Shown here piece after piece: positions 1 through 7,565 of a DNA stretch of 64,000 bases. Below the pieces are notes generated by a model that saw nothing but the letters and a program-made list of their open reading frames with translations, ran no database searches and was not told where the DNA came from. The stretch lies in NCBI GenBank assembly GCA_944472155.2, contig OX235277.1, positions 18,734,804-18,798,803 of the forward strand. The letters are read 5' to 3'. Both the position numbers and the translations under genes were made by a program. Numbering within the stretch: the first letter of the stretch is position 1; every line of letters starts with the position of its first letter. The stretch is from Trichobilharzia szidati (Eukaryota; Platyhelminthes; Trematoda; Strigeidida; Schistosomatidae).

Positions 1-514
1 TATTGTTTACTTTAAGTGTTTGTATGCTGGAATAAACAACAAACAATTGCTCAAACTAATAAGCATTTAATTTAATCAACATTATATTTGTTAGGAGTAA
101 CGTAACACATAGCTGATATCAATGCAAACAAAGTCACCAAACAACTCTAAATGCGGTGAAATTATGCATAATTTTTCTCTTTCAAAGTAACTTCCACCTA
201 ATTATGGTATTCAACTGCATCTTACAAAACAAAAAAGAAAATCAAATTCAATTATCTGAATTTGTCAGATTGCCTACGCAGGAATAGTATGAGGTGATAA
301 AACTTAACAAGTTTATTCATAAACCTTATCAACATTCTGTCTTTCATAAAGTTTTATATCAATGTATTTTATAGAAGTATTCATCATTTGATTCGATACC
401 GATATTACTAAATTTGTCGTGCAGGTAGCCTGGAGAATATCATGGTTACTCATCAGAATCTTGACTTCTATATGCTTTACTTCTTGTCTTAAATTGATAG
501 TTTAACTAGACAAT
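1..514. other. AT-rich sequence, nothing recognised
   Basis: No ORF, repeat unit or RNA gene that I can support. From about 515 the sequence becomes alignable with the linker upstream of the endonuclease domain of the PLE at 2173-4969, so the left edge of that old copy is near here but was not resolved. Confidence 0.4.
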
Positions 515-563
515 CAAGCCCACAAACTCAATTAGAAACGAGCTTTTTCAGTTAAAGGGTCCT

Positions 564-1349
564 GTGGAGCCAATTAAACAATACTATTTAGTTTTGAAGA
601 AAATAAAAGACAGATTCAGCGAAGAAAATTTTCTTTATCGACGAAATCATCTTCAGTGGCTGTACAATCAAGTACAATCCTCAAGAATAAGGAGGATATG
701 TTCAAGTGATACAATCGTTGGGGAACTGGAGCGACTCAGACAAGTCCTCATAGAGAATGGATATCCTCCAAGATTTATCGAGAAAAACATGAAGCCAAAG
801 GAAAAACCTGAAAGAATACAGACGGTGCCGAAGAAACTACTGTTTATAAGTGTTGAATTTAAAGGTGATACCGCAGCTGAGATCCTGAAGAATCGCTTAT
901 ACAGATCACTGAGGAAAGCCTTCTTTATGGCTGAGCTACGTATCAACTTCTACAGCCGGCAAATGATCAGCGGGTGTGTGAAGGATAAACTGCCGCTTTG
1001 GGCCACCTCAATGTGTGTTTATAAATTCACTTGCTCGTGTGGAGCTAGTTATATTGGCCGCACAAAGCGCACGCTTTCCAAACGCATCTCTGAGCATTAT
1101 CCGGCATGGTTAGCAAAGGGACAATGTAAGACAATTACTAGCTCAATTCTCGAGCATTTGGTGAACTCAGGCCACGTAGTTCCACCAGAATCGTCTTTCA
1201 AGATCATCTACAAAGTGAAGCCAAATGGTACAAAGGGCGTCAGGTTTCGGCTTTTGTGTATGGCGGAGGCTCTAGCAATTCATCAACACAACCCTGAACT
1301 CTGTATACAGAAAAAGTTTGTCCAGTCTCTTATTCTACCTTGGTCTTAA
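564..1349 (+). CDS. PLE GIY-YIG endonuclease C-terminal fragment (chimeric start)
   Basis: An uninterrupted 261-codon reading frame. The first 11 codons (MEPIKQYYLVL) lie outside the insertion, in the host PLE (compare DPVDPIKQNNIIY in the sister element). The next ~24 codons read through the inverted terminal arm in antisense. Genuine PLE sequence follows: an RT-to-endonuclease linker (NGYPPRFIEKNM, about residues 66-78), then the endonuclease with a CSCGASYIGR motif near residue 155, the R-x4-R helix, EHYPAWL, and the conserved C-terminus MAEALAIHQ...LPWS. This domain nicks target DNA in PLE retrotransposition. No RT domain is present, so it cannot be autonomous. The GIY-YIG Tyr, Gly and Arg residues look intact. 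The start is an accident of the insertion, and expression is unproven. Confidence 0.7.
   Translation: MEPIKQYYLVLKKIKDRFSEENFLYRRNHLQWLYNQVQSSRIRRICSSDTIVGELERLRQVLIENGYPPRFIEKNMKPKEKPERIQTVPKKLLFISVEFKGDTAAEILKNRLYRSLRKAFFMAELRINFYSRQMISGCVKDKLPLWATSMCVYKFTCSCGASYIGRTKRTLSKRISEHYPAWLAKGQCKTITSSILEHLVNSGHVVPPESSFKIIYKVKPNGTKGVRFRLLCMAEALAIHQHNPELCIQKKFVQSLILPWS
583..594. repeat. Target-site duplication, left copy
   Basis: The 12-bp sequence actatttagttt is repeated exactly at 1781-1792 and brackets the PLE at 595-1780. Confidence 0.85.
596..668. repeat. Left inverted arm of PLE 595-1780
   Basis: Reverse complement of 1705-1777 over 73 bp with about one mismatch (position 657). It carries the minus-strand hammerhead-like fold. 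Confidence 0.85.
617..662 (-). ncRNA. Degenerate hammerhead-like motif in inverted arm
   Basis: Mirror image of the motif at 1711-1756. On the minus strand: stem I CAGC, a 2-nt insertion, core CTGAAGA, an extra T, stem II GAT-TTC-GTC, then GATA in place of GAAA, an AAGAA/TTCTT stem III, C, and stem I GCTG. The two insertions probably inactivate it. Confidence 0.45.
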
Positions 1350-1704
1350 CCTCTTCGCTAATCGTTCCTTGTAAATAAAATATATTTGATTTTTTCTTTT
1401 CATTCTAATTTCACTTTTAGTTAGCTTTTGCTTTAATAATTAATTCACTATTATCACTCTCATATGCTCCTTTTGTATATTTTCACACCCTCTTCACACA
1501 TGTTAAATTGACACTCAAATACCTTTATTCTCACTTAATAGCAATTTTAACCTTATCAAATTTCTATCTTTGTGCCGTTGAGTACCACGTAATTTACAAC
1601 TTTTAATTTTCACTTCTAAAGCCACTCCTGAGTAATTATAACAATTATGTCACCCCCTATTACTCAATAATAGACCACTATATATTTTTGTAAGTACAAA
1701 TACC
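1350..1704 (+). other. 3' untranslated region of PLE
   Basis: AT-rich, TC-rich sequence between the endonuclease stop codon and the terminal repeat. Similar TC-rich 3' regions follow the endonuclease at 39838-40250 and 57941-58150. No ORF. Confidence 0.6.
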
Positions 1705-1777
1705 ATTGTACAGCCTCTGAAGATGATTTCGTCGATAAAGAAAATTTTCTTCGCTGAATCTGTCTTTTATTTTCTTC
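1705..1777. repeat. Right inverted arm of PLE 595-1780
   Basis: Partner of 596-668. It carries the plus-strand hammerhead-like fold. Confidence 0.85.
1711..1756 (+). ncRNA. Degenerate hammerhead-like motif in PLE 3' terminal repeat
   Basis: Stem I CAGC (1711-1714) can pair with GCTG (1753-1756). The core CTGAAGA is at 1717-1723 after a 2-nt CT insertion. Stem II is GAT-TTC-GTC at 1725-1733. The GAAA box reads GATAA (extra T at 1736). Stem III is AAGAA/TTCTT around AAtt-type loop bases, and the presumed cleavage nucleotide is C1752. Compare the cleaner relatives at 40256 and 44812. Confidence 0.5.
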
Positions 1778-1780
1778 ATG

Positions 1781-1792
1781 ACTATTTAGTTT
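1781..1792. repeat. Target-site duplication, right copy
   Basis: Exact partner of 583-594. Beyond it the interrupted old PLE reading resumes. Confidence 0.85.
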
Positions 1793-2067
1793 ATTTAAAA
1801 CCGAGGAATGACTGTCAAGTCAAATAATGCATAGACCAAAGTAGTAGAACGGTGTTAGTTAGTCTAGAGAAGCACAAAAATGCAGGAAAACCTAGATTGT
1901 TTGAACCTTACAAGTTAAGAAATCCGGAGAATAGTCCAGCTACAGCACTACATACAAATACACACAACTATGCAGTGGGATCGGATAAGATGACAGATCA
2001 AAAATCTCATTTAATAGGATGGAGAGAAGGACTGATAACTGAGTCTTTACTTATCGAATCAACTTAG
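1793..2067 (+). pseudogene. Old PLE GIY-YIG endonuclease remnant
   Basis: The frame from 1852 reads NPENSPATALHTNTHNY and WREGLITESLL. These align with NLEKSSAIALHTLTNNH and WRERLITGILVH of the PLE endonuclease at 4198-4548. Upstream (1793-1851) the homologous zinc-finger/GIY region is still alignable at the DNA level but has stops. This is the downstream half of the gene disrupted by the insertion at 595. Confidence 0.7.
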
Positions 2068-2160
2068 GGTGAATTTGACAGAAATGGTTCAACACCTGTT
2101 CCAGATATCTGGAACATCTACTAACCCTGTTGACGTTAAGAATAAGGAAAACCATACAAC

Positions 2161-2172
2161 GAAAGTTTCAAA
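2161..2172. repeat. Target-site duplication, left copy
   Basis: gaaagtttcaaa, repeated exactly at 4970-4981. Confidence 0.75.
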
Positions 2173-2216
2173 TTGATATAAGTATAAAACTTGGGCATTG
2201 TGGTAGAGTATAACTC

Positions 2217-2671
2217 CATAATGGATAGGATTTTATTTTAATAAATCACACAGTGTTGTACAGTTAAATTAACTGATGACGTTTCGAGCACAAACTATTG
2301 CTCATAATCATATCAAGTTACTCACACAACTTCTTTCCTTCATTTATATACATGTGTGGAATCGATTAGATATTGGAATAAAATTCAATATGAGATAAGG
2401 TACATTCAGAAATAATAGTACGAGTGTTATTAATCCATTACAATTAGATGGGAAATACGACGAGTGTTTTTATAGTCATAATAAGTTAATTGTTAGAATG
2501 TTATGGTGTGTTTGAATGGAAATAGAATTTTTTTAAGATTATTTATTATTCTCTTCTGATTTGACCGGAGGTAATAATATCTTCCATATTTCTGGTACTT
2601 TCATTGAGTCATTTCTGTTGCATGTATTGGGTGTACACTCAATGAACAAGGATTCCGGTGATCAACCTCTC
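2217..2671. repeat. 455-bp inverted arm, left
   Basis: Reverse complement of 4516-4970 with no length change and one mismatch noticed (GTG versus GTA near 2659). Its inner end contains the antisense of the last ~11 codons of the element's own endonuclease ORF. Confidence 0.9.
2273..2316 (-). ncRNA. Hammerhead-like fold, inverted-arm copy
   Basis: Exact mirror of 4871-4914 in the left arm, so a full-length transcript on either strand would contain one copy in sense orientation. Confidence 0.45.
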
Positions 2672-3248
2672 ATCAAGGGAACTAAGCTCCAGTGAGATAA
2701 AAGTACTGGAGAAAGGACTAAATTTCAACGTAACAATTATTAAATTAAAACCAGAGGATGTCATTCCTAACATAGAAGTAGCACTGGGTTCAGTAAATAA
2801 GACAGCTGCAGAAGAGGTTCGAGCACAATGTGTTTTAACCCTAAAAAATCAAAAGAAGGCAAAATCAAACTTGACAAAATCGGAAAGAGAAGCTTTAATT
2901 AGTCTAAAACAGGATAAAAATATTGTCATCGCAAAAGCTGACAAAGGAAACGCCACCGTAGTTTTGAATAAATCTGGCTATATCAAAAAAGTTATTGAAC
3001 ATATTCAAACGGGTCCATATGAGGAACTTAAGAAGCCTGTAGATGCAATAATGAATAAGGTTAAAAAATCTGAAGCAGAACTAATACGCAGAATGAAGCC
3101 GTCACTGGGTGAGTCAAAATGGTTTAATTTAATGCCTAAAACTAATAATGCTAGTAGGATGTATGGTATCATTAAAATACATAAGCCAGGATACCCCATA
3201 AGGCCAATAGTAGATTTTAGAAATACCCCTACATATGAAAACATTTAG
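2658..3248 (+). CDS. PLE reverse transcriptase, N-terminal part
   Basis: A 196-codon frame opening at a GTG inside the inverted arm; no ATG is suitable, so the true N-terminus is missing. It carries the PLE N-terminal block NLSSRELSSSEIKVLEKGLNF (first ~25 residues), the ADKGNATVV block (about residue 95-103), and the first fingers motif KIHKPGYPIRPIVD (about residues 172-185). These are standard PLE RT landmarks upstream of the catalytic palm. The frame is lost at TYENI-stop. Reading continues in the next frame as KHLALILCSIRDR into the 3308 ORF, so a single frameshift near 3236-3242 separates the two. The RT copies element RNA at a nick made by the endonuclease. Confidence 0.8.
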   Translation: MINLSSRELSSSEIKVLEKGLNFNVTIIKLKPEDVIPNIEVALGSVNKTAAEEVRAQCVLTLKNQKKAKSNLTKSEREALISLKQDKNIVIAKADKGNATVVLNKSGYIKKVIEHIQTGPYEELKKPVDAIMNKVKKSEAELIRRMKPSLGESKWFNLMPKTNNASRMYGIIKIHKPGYPIRPIVDFRNTPTYENI

Positions 3249-3307
3249 CTCTAATATTATGCTCCATTAGAGATCGTTCAAACTCTAGGCTAACTAATTC
3301 ATATGAG

Positions 3308-4105
3308 ATGAAAAATAGACTAAATGACATTCAACTAGGGAATGATGAAACAATGGTTAGTTTTGATATAACTAGTCTTTATACTAATATACCAGTCAAC
3401 GTGGCCTTAGAAGCAGTTAAAAAGGAACTAACTGCGTATCCTGAACTCACTCATAGGACAAAGCTGTCCATTGAAGAAATTATTTTAGGGGTTCAGCTAT
3501 GCCTCACATCTACCATATTTAAATTTCAAGGCAAAATATATAGACAAACAGAAGGCGTAGCAATGGGATCACCAATATCCCCTATCGTAGCAGACATATT
3601 TATGGACAGGTGGGAAAATATTACACCGAATACATTTAGTCCTACTCCAAAAATATGGTGGAGATATGTGGATGACACTTTCACAGTGTTAAAAACAGAA
3701 CATATCTCTAGCTTCTTGACACATATCAACTCACTAGTAGATGGAATAAAATTCACATTTGAATCGGAAGATGAACAAGGAGAGTTAGCTATGTTAGATT
3801 GTAAAATAAAACGAATAGAAGAAGGTAAACTTCACACTAGTGTGTATAGAAAGCGAACGCATTCTAACAGATATTTAGATTTTAATTCGTCGCATCCGTT
3901 AACTGTTAAGGCAGGCTTAGTTAAGTGTTTAACAAACCGAGCCATAGCACTAAGTAGCACAAAAAAAGACCTAAACGATGAGGTAAAACCGATAGAAGAA
4001 GCGTTGGTGTTGAATAATTATCCTTTAAAATTCATTAGGAAGGTAACTAAAGGCCAAATCAAAATAAAAATAAAAATAATTGTAGAACTAGTAATGATAA
4101 CATAA
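3308..4105 (+). CDS. PLE reverse transcriptase, catalytic palm and thumb
   Basis: A 265-codon frame continuous with upstream sequence back to about 3241 (KHLALILCSIRDR...NSYE). Palm motif A is SFDITSLYTNI with the catalytic Asp at residue 20. GVAMGSPISPIVADIF lies near residue 87. RYVDDTFTVL has the catalytic Asp pair at residues 122-123 (YVDD at 3665-3676). DCKIKRI...VYRKRTHSNRYLDF follows (about 160-192), then the PLE thumb region. All three catalytic aspartates are present. The frame ends after a short AAAAT-type repeat (about 4060-4082), where a length change shifts reading into the endonuclease frame. This is the best-preserved RT in the window. Confidence 0.85.
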   Translation: MKNRLNDIQLGNDETMVSFDITSLYTNIPVNVALEAVKKELTAYPELTHRTKLSIEEIILGVQLCLTSTIFKFQGKIYRQTEGVAMGSPISPIVADIFMDRWENITPNTFSPTPKIWWRYVDDTFTVLKTEHISSFLTHINSLVDGIKFTFESEDEQGELAMLDCKIKRIEEGKLHTSVYRKRTHSNRYLDFNSSHPLTVKAGLVKCLTNRAIALSSTKKDLNDEVKPIEEALVLNNYPLKFIRKVTKGQIKIKIKIIVELVMIT

Positions 4106-4197
4106 ATAAGAGAGAATATAAGTCATCCACTGTTATACCATATAAGGAGGGGACATCTGAGACCCTATGTAGGATTCTTAATAAAGCAGGAATTAGG

Positions 4198-4548
4198 GTG
4201 GCATTCAAACCTACAAACTCACTCAAGGACAAGCTCTGTAGGTTAAAGGACCCTGTTGACCCAATCAAACAAAATAATATAATTTACAAAATACCCTGCA
4301 ATGACTGTGAAGTCAACTACATAGGTCAAACTAGTAGGCCGGGGATAGTCAGATTATCAGAACATACGAATTTAGCTAAGGGAAGAATGGTTGACCCTGA
4401 AAAGTTAAGTAATTTAGAAAAAAGCTCAGCAATTGCACTTCACACATTAACGAACAACCACACAATAGGGTGGGATAGGGTTAAAATTCTTAAGAGCAAC
4501 AGAGGTAGGTGGAGAGAGAGGTTGATTACCGGAATCCTTGTTCATTGA
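4198..4548 (+). CDS. PLE GIY-YIG endonuclease domain
   Basis: 116 codons from a GTG; the same frame extends upstream to about 4081 (REYKSSTVIPYKEG), so it is the C-terminal part of the RT polyprotein after a frameshift. Numbering from the GTG: C34-x2-C37 (zinc-binding pair), Y41-I42-G43 with R47 (GIY-YIG signature IYKIPCND..VNYIGQTSR), SEH near 55, the ALHTLTNNH block near 82, and WDRVKIL near 94. The final ~11 codons lie in the right inverted arm. In PLEs this domain nicks the target to prime reverse transcription. All signature residues I know of look intact. Confidence 0.8.
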   Translation: MAFKPTNSLKDKLCRLKDPVDPIKQNNIIYKIPCNDCEVNYIGQTSRPGIVRLSEHTNLAKGRMVDPEKLSNLEKSSAIALHTLTNNHTIGWDRVKILKSNRGRWRERLITGILVH

Positions 4549-4970
4549 GTGTACACCCAATACATGCAACAGAAATGACTCAATGAAAGTACCAGAAATA
4601 TGGAAGATATTATTACCTCCGGTCAAATCAGAAGAGAATAATAAATAATCTTAAAAAAATTCTATTTCCATTCAAACACACCATAACATTCTAACAATTA
4701 ACTTATTATGACTATAAAAACACTCGTCGTATTTCCCATCTAATTGTAATGGATTAATAACACTCGTACTATTATTTCTGAATGTACCTTATCTCATATT
4801 GAATTTTATTCCAATATCTAATCGATTCCACACATGTATATAAATGAAGGAAAGAAGTTGTGTGAGTAACTTGATATGATTATGAGCAATAGTTTGTGCT
4901 CGAAACGTCATCAGTTAATTTAACTGTACAACACTGTGTGATTTATTAAAATAAAATCCTATCCATTATG
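4516..4970. repeat. 455-bp inverted arm, right (3' terminal repeat)
   Basis: Partner of 2217-2671. It covers the end of the endonuclease ORF, its stop, the 3' region and the hammerhead-like fold at 4871-4914. Confidence 0.9.
4871..4914 (+). ncRNA. Hammerhead-like fold with A-U at core positions 3-8
   Basis: Stem I TTGAT (4871-4875) pairs with ATCAG (4910-4914). The core region reads ATGATTA plus an extra T (4876-4883), where the consensus is CTGANGA. Stem II GAGCA (4884-4888) pairs with TGCTC (4897-4901). GAA is at 4902-4904. A minimal stem III ACGT (4905-4908) follows, then C4909 as the presumed cleavage nucleotide. Core positions 3 and 8 are A and U instead of C and G, so a pair is kept. 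Very short stem III is typical of PLE hammerheads. Activity is uncertain because G8 is catalytic in the consensus. Confidence 0.5.
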
Positions 4971-4981
4971 AAAGTTTCAAA
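4970..4981. repeat. Target-site duplication, right copy
   Basis: Exact partner of 2161-2172. The older PLE terminal repeat resumes after it. Confidence 0.75.
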
Positions 4982-5110
4982 GTTGCGTGTTTATTATTGA
5001 TATGGTTATGAACAATAAACTATGTTTGAAACGTCATCCAGTAATTAATATTGTTTCACTGTGTGCTGTATCTGACAAACAGAATAATATGAAGTTGCGT
5101 ACTAATAAAA
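4982..5110 (+). repeat. Old PLE terminal repeat with hammerhead-like fold (4997-5038)
   Basis: Continuation of the old PLE beyond the nested insertion. TTGAT (4997-5001), core ATGGTTA plus T, stem II GAACA (5010-5014) with TGTTT (5023-5027), GAA, ACGT, C, ATC. Relative to 4871-4914, the middle base pair of stem II changed G-C to A-U on both sides, a compensatory change supporting the fold. Confidence 0.5.
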
Positions 5111-5229
5111 AGACCAAGCAAAACGTATACATTATGCTCGTAGACCATCGAGCCATTGAGATCTTACGCAAAGACCAACAGATGCTAACTTTCATCAATT
5201 TGGTATATCATCATGAACAATAGGCATTG

Positions 5230-5292
5230 TTATTGGCGAAAATTTGTGATCACGCCTGACCCTACAAATTCACTTTTGAAAATTATACTGAT
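5230..5292. other. Short diverged PLE-like piece
   Basis: The text around 5255-5275 (CCTACAAATTCACTTTT) resembles the KPTNS linker of the PLE at 4205, weakly. Otherwise unassigned. Confidence 0.25.
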
Positions 5293-5309
5293 ACTAACTA
5301 GTGACTGAT

Positions 5310-5424
5310 ATAAGACTAGAAATTGTGATCTGTGGGAACTAATTGAACTTAGCTCTAGTGAGATAAAAGTGCTCGAGAAAGGAAAAACCTTCAACATAAA
5401 ATTCAGTAAAATAAAACCGGAGGA
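5310..5424 (+). mobile_element. 115-bp internal PLE fragment with 17-bp TSD
   Basis: Matches the 5' coding block at about 2680-2765. It translates as ELSSSEIKVLEKG with an FNIKFSKIKPEE continuation. Flanked by the exact 17-bp repeat actaactagtgactgat (5293-5309 and 5425-5441). It contains no 3' end, unusual for target-primed insertion. Confidence 0.65.
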
Positions 5425-5441
5425 ACTAACTAGTGACTGAT

Positions 5442-5700
5442 TACTTGGCGGAGTTGCCTGGTAATAACTAATGAGGTCCACCAGATTGGACGTAAGAACG
5501 AATACTTGCCAATGACATTGGCTGGTCGTCGTGCCGAAATCACGAACTGGTTGAAGCTGGAATTCATGGGTCACTGGATCACATCTCGTTGGTTGAGTGA
5601 TCTACGGGTTCGCCTTGCGGTCGGGAGGACCTGGATGAAAACCTCGAAAGATGCCTATTGCCAGTTTCCAGTGAATCTCTTTTATTTGTATTATTCACGA
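5442..5700. other. GC-richer segment, possible unidentified repeat
   Basis: About 5442-5660 is visibly richer in G and C than its surroundings and holds an 84-codon frame (5506-5760) of no recognisable family. It looks like an inserted repeat, but I see no tRNA promoter boxes, poly-A tail or second copy in the window. Confidence 0.3.
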
Positions 5701-5760
5701 AAACTACAGTTAATTGATATATCAACTGCTATCGAGACAACTAGGCTTCATTCATGCTAG

Positions 5761-7140
5761 ACATATACTATATGAATGCAATCACTTTTGAATTTATATT
5801 AACAAAGTCTTCTTTACTATCCTGCTACTAAGCTAAGTATAATTAAATCACACAAGAGTAGAATCATCTGAAATCAGCATCAACAGAGCTTTAGCTGCGT
5901 TTATCTTGAAGCACTAGTAATTATACTAGAGCCACAGTGAAATATGAAAGGTAAAAGTCCAAATATAAGCAAACATTGTTCATGTTCATTACATCCAAGA
6001 ACTCAGTTATAAGCATGAAATAACAGATTCATGAGCATGAAGAGACCAATGTGATTGTCGCTATCATACTGATCATGGCTCGTCTTTTCACTGTTTGCGC
6101 AAATATGAATGAGTATCTTGGCATCAAACTGTTATTTCGAAATTTGGATCAAAATTTTGAATTAAATGGACCACTTGCTACAGAATTTCAATCAGTTTTA
6201 ATGACCAAATGTGATCAGGCCATATCTTCAACTGCGTTACTCATATATAAACCAGATGTGTCCCAGCAGCACTGACTATCTGGATGTCATTTATTCACAG
6301 TGGGCGAATTCTCACAAGCTTAACAATTCATAGGTGTCTAGGAGTTTTACTTGGTGCTCAATTTGGACAATAATTAATCAGAACTGATTTTATTGTTGAA
6401 AATATAAATGAAAATGAGCATTAAACCAAAGGAAAGAGCATATAATGCAGCCTACTTGATATGCAAGGAATGTTCCTTGTAAATGGCTTGTTATATTTAT
6501 ACGAGCCAAAGTTTTACATAGTGTTTTGATATATTTTTCTATGAGCAAAGAAACTGAGATCACCACATGTTTACTGACGTCACAATTATCTATTAGTCTA
6601 TAAGGAAAGGTTTTTGGTTTGCAAACTGACAACTGAAGGTAAAAGGGAAGTGTCCTTAAAGAAAATATTTTAGTCAGTAACATTTGAAATAGAAGGCTTC
6701 ACTGCTGTCCCTAATAACTAAAACACCACCTAAGCACTTGATAGACTGTATCACAAGATATACAAATGAAACGAAATTTGTTAATATTTATATATTTCTT
6801 TGAAGCGACACATTATTCTTTCGAATTCCATAAATGATAAAACTACAATGAAATTTACTTCCAAATGAAGGAATCGGATCAACGTATTATTCATGAGACT
6901 CTTTATTTAAAAATATTTTACGTTCCAATCAAGAATTGCGGTCGGCCGGAAACTTTTTTAATTATTTTATATGAAGACTGGCGAGATACAATGTCAATAA
7001 TGGGAAAAATTGCTTTCTTCCTCCTTGTCAAAACAACTTACCATTCTGCTGCTTTATAACCTGTTGGAAAATTTGCAATGATAATATTATAGTCAGCAAA
7101 TTTATTTACTGGGTTTTGTGAAGTCGACCAAAATTCACAA
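5761..7140. other. AT-rich sequence, nothing recognised
   Basis: Several 60-97-codon frames occur on both strands, as expected by chance in such sequence. None has a recognisable motif. Confidence 0.4.
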
Positions 7141-7217
7141 GCATCTGTTATGGCTTTAGACCGCAAAGGAAATGCTTGCGATAGCCGAAGAAGATTTATA
7201 GCTCTAGTGGATGATTG

Positions 7218-7565
7218 GTGTGTTTGTTTTCTGAGCTCGATGGTTTACTTGAGAGGCTTTCCTTGTCCTTCCAGCATATACCTCATTGTGATGCAAACCT
7301 ACAGAATTCTAAACGAGTTTATCAGCCATCAATAAAAAGGACACCACACGGCCAGATTTCAAACAGCAGGTCAATTAAAGGATTAATGCCGAAAAAGAGA
7401 TGAACTGTGAGGTAAAATGCATGCAGAAAGAGCCAGTCACGTTAACGGTCAGCAGGAAAGAAGGCTGGTAAACTCATAAAGAATTCTTAAAGCCATACGT
7501 CCAGTAAGACAAGAGAAGCTTCGCTACTAGACTATCCGGCTCAGAAAACACACACAGCAAAAGAT
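7218..7565. mobile_element. Small foldback of third PLE family terminal repeat
   Basis: 7480-7560 (GAAGCTT...CTATCCGGCTCAGAAAACAC) resembles the 3' end of the PLE at 10600-10650. 7218-7270 (TTTTCTGAGCTCGATGG...) is the same sequence inverted. This matches the foldback layout of the other PLEs here, but it is diverged. The middle (7330-7480) has no clear coding match. Confidence 0.45.

Larger units (their letters stand above)
595..1780 (+). mobile_element. 5'-truncated Penelope-like element, second family, with 12-bp TSD
   Basis: A 1.19-kb insertion bounded by the 12-bp direct repeat actatttagttt (583-594 and 1781-1792). Its ends are inverted copies of each other (596-668 and 1705-1777, 73 bp, about one mismatch seen). 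It contains only the RT-endonuclease linker, the GIY-YIG endonuclease domain and a 3' region. It sits inside the endonuclease coding region of an older PLE. The target duplication plus severe 5' truncation fits target-primed reverse transcription. Confidence 0.85.
2173..4969 (+). mobile_element. Foldback Penelope-like element with RT and GIY-YIG endonuclease, 12-bp TSD
   Basis: Flanked by the 12-bp direct repeat gaaagtttcaaa (2161-2172 and 4970-4981; the last arm base coincides with the repeat). After a 44-bp tail (2173-2216) there is a 455-bp inverted arm (2217-2671), a coding body, and the matching arm (4516-4970). The body encodes PLE RT then GIY-YIG endonuclease with only two frameshifts. 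The left end is an inverted copy of the 3' end rather than a natural 5' end, and no ATG precedes the first conserved block. It was inserted into the terminal repeat of an older copy of the same family. A young copy, judging by the almost identical arms. Confidence 0.85.
515..5110 (+). mobile_element. Old Penelope-like element copy split by two later PLE insertions
   Basis: Three separated blocks align in order with the 3' part of the PLE at 2173-4969. 515-594 matches its linker (the KPTNSL and KDPVDPIKQ region, around 4205-4285). 1793-2160 matches its endonuclease C-terminus and 3' region (around 4290-4640). 4982-5110 matches its terminal repeat (around 4865-4950). The blocks are interrupted by the elements at 595-1780 and 2173-4969, each flanked by a target duplication. 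This copy is diverged and full of stops, so it is the oldest layer. Its left end is not resolved and the right end is approximate. Confidence 0.7.

Noticed and set aside
2273..2282. CTGATGAC on the plus strand as a hammerhead core
   Set aside because: It is the complement of the GAAACGTCATCAG side of the minus-strand fold. No GAAA box or stem II follows it on the plus strand.
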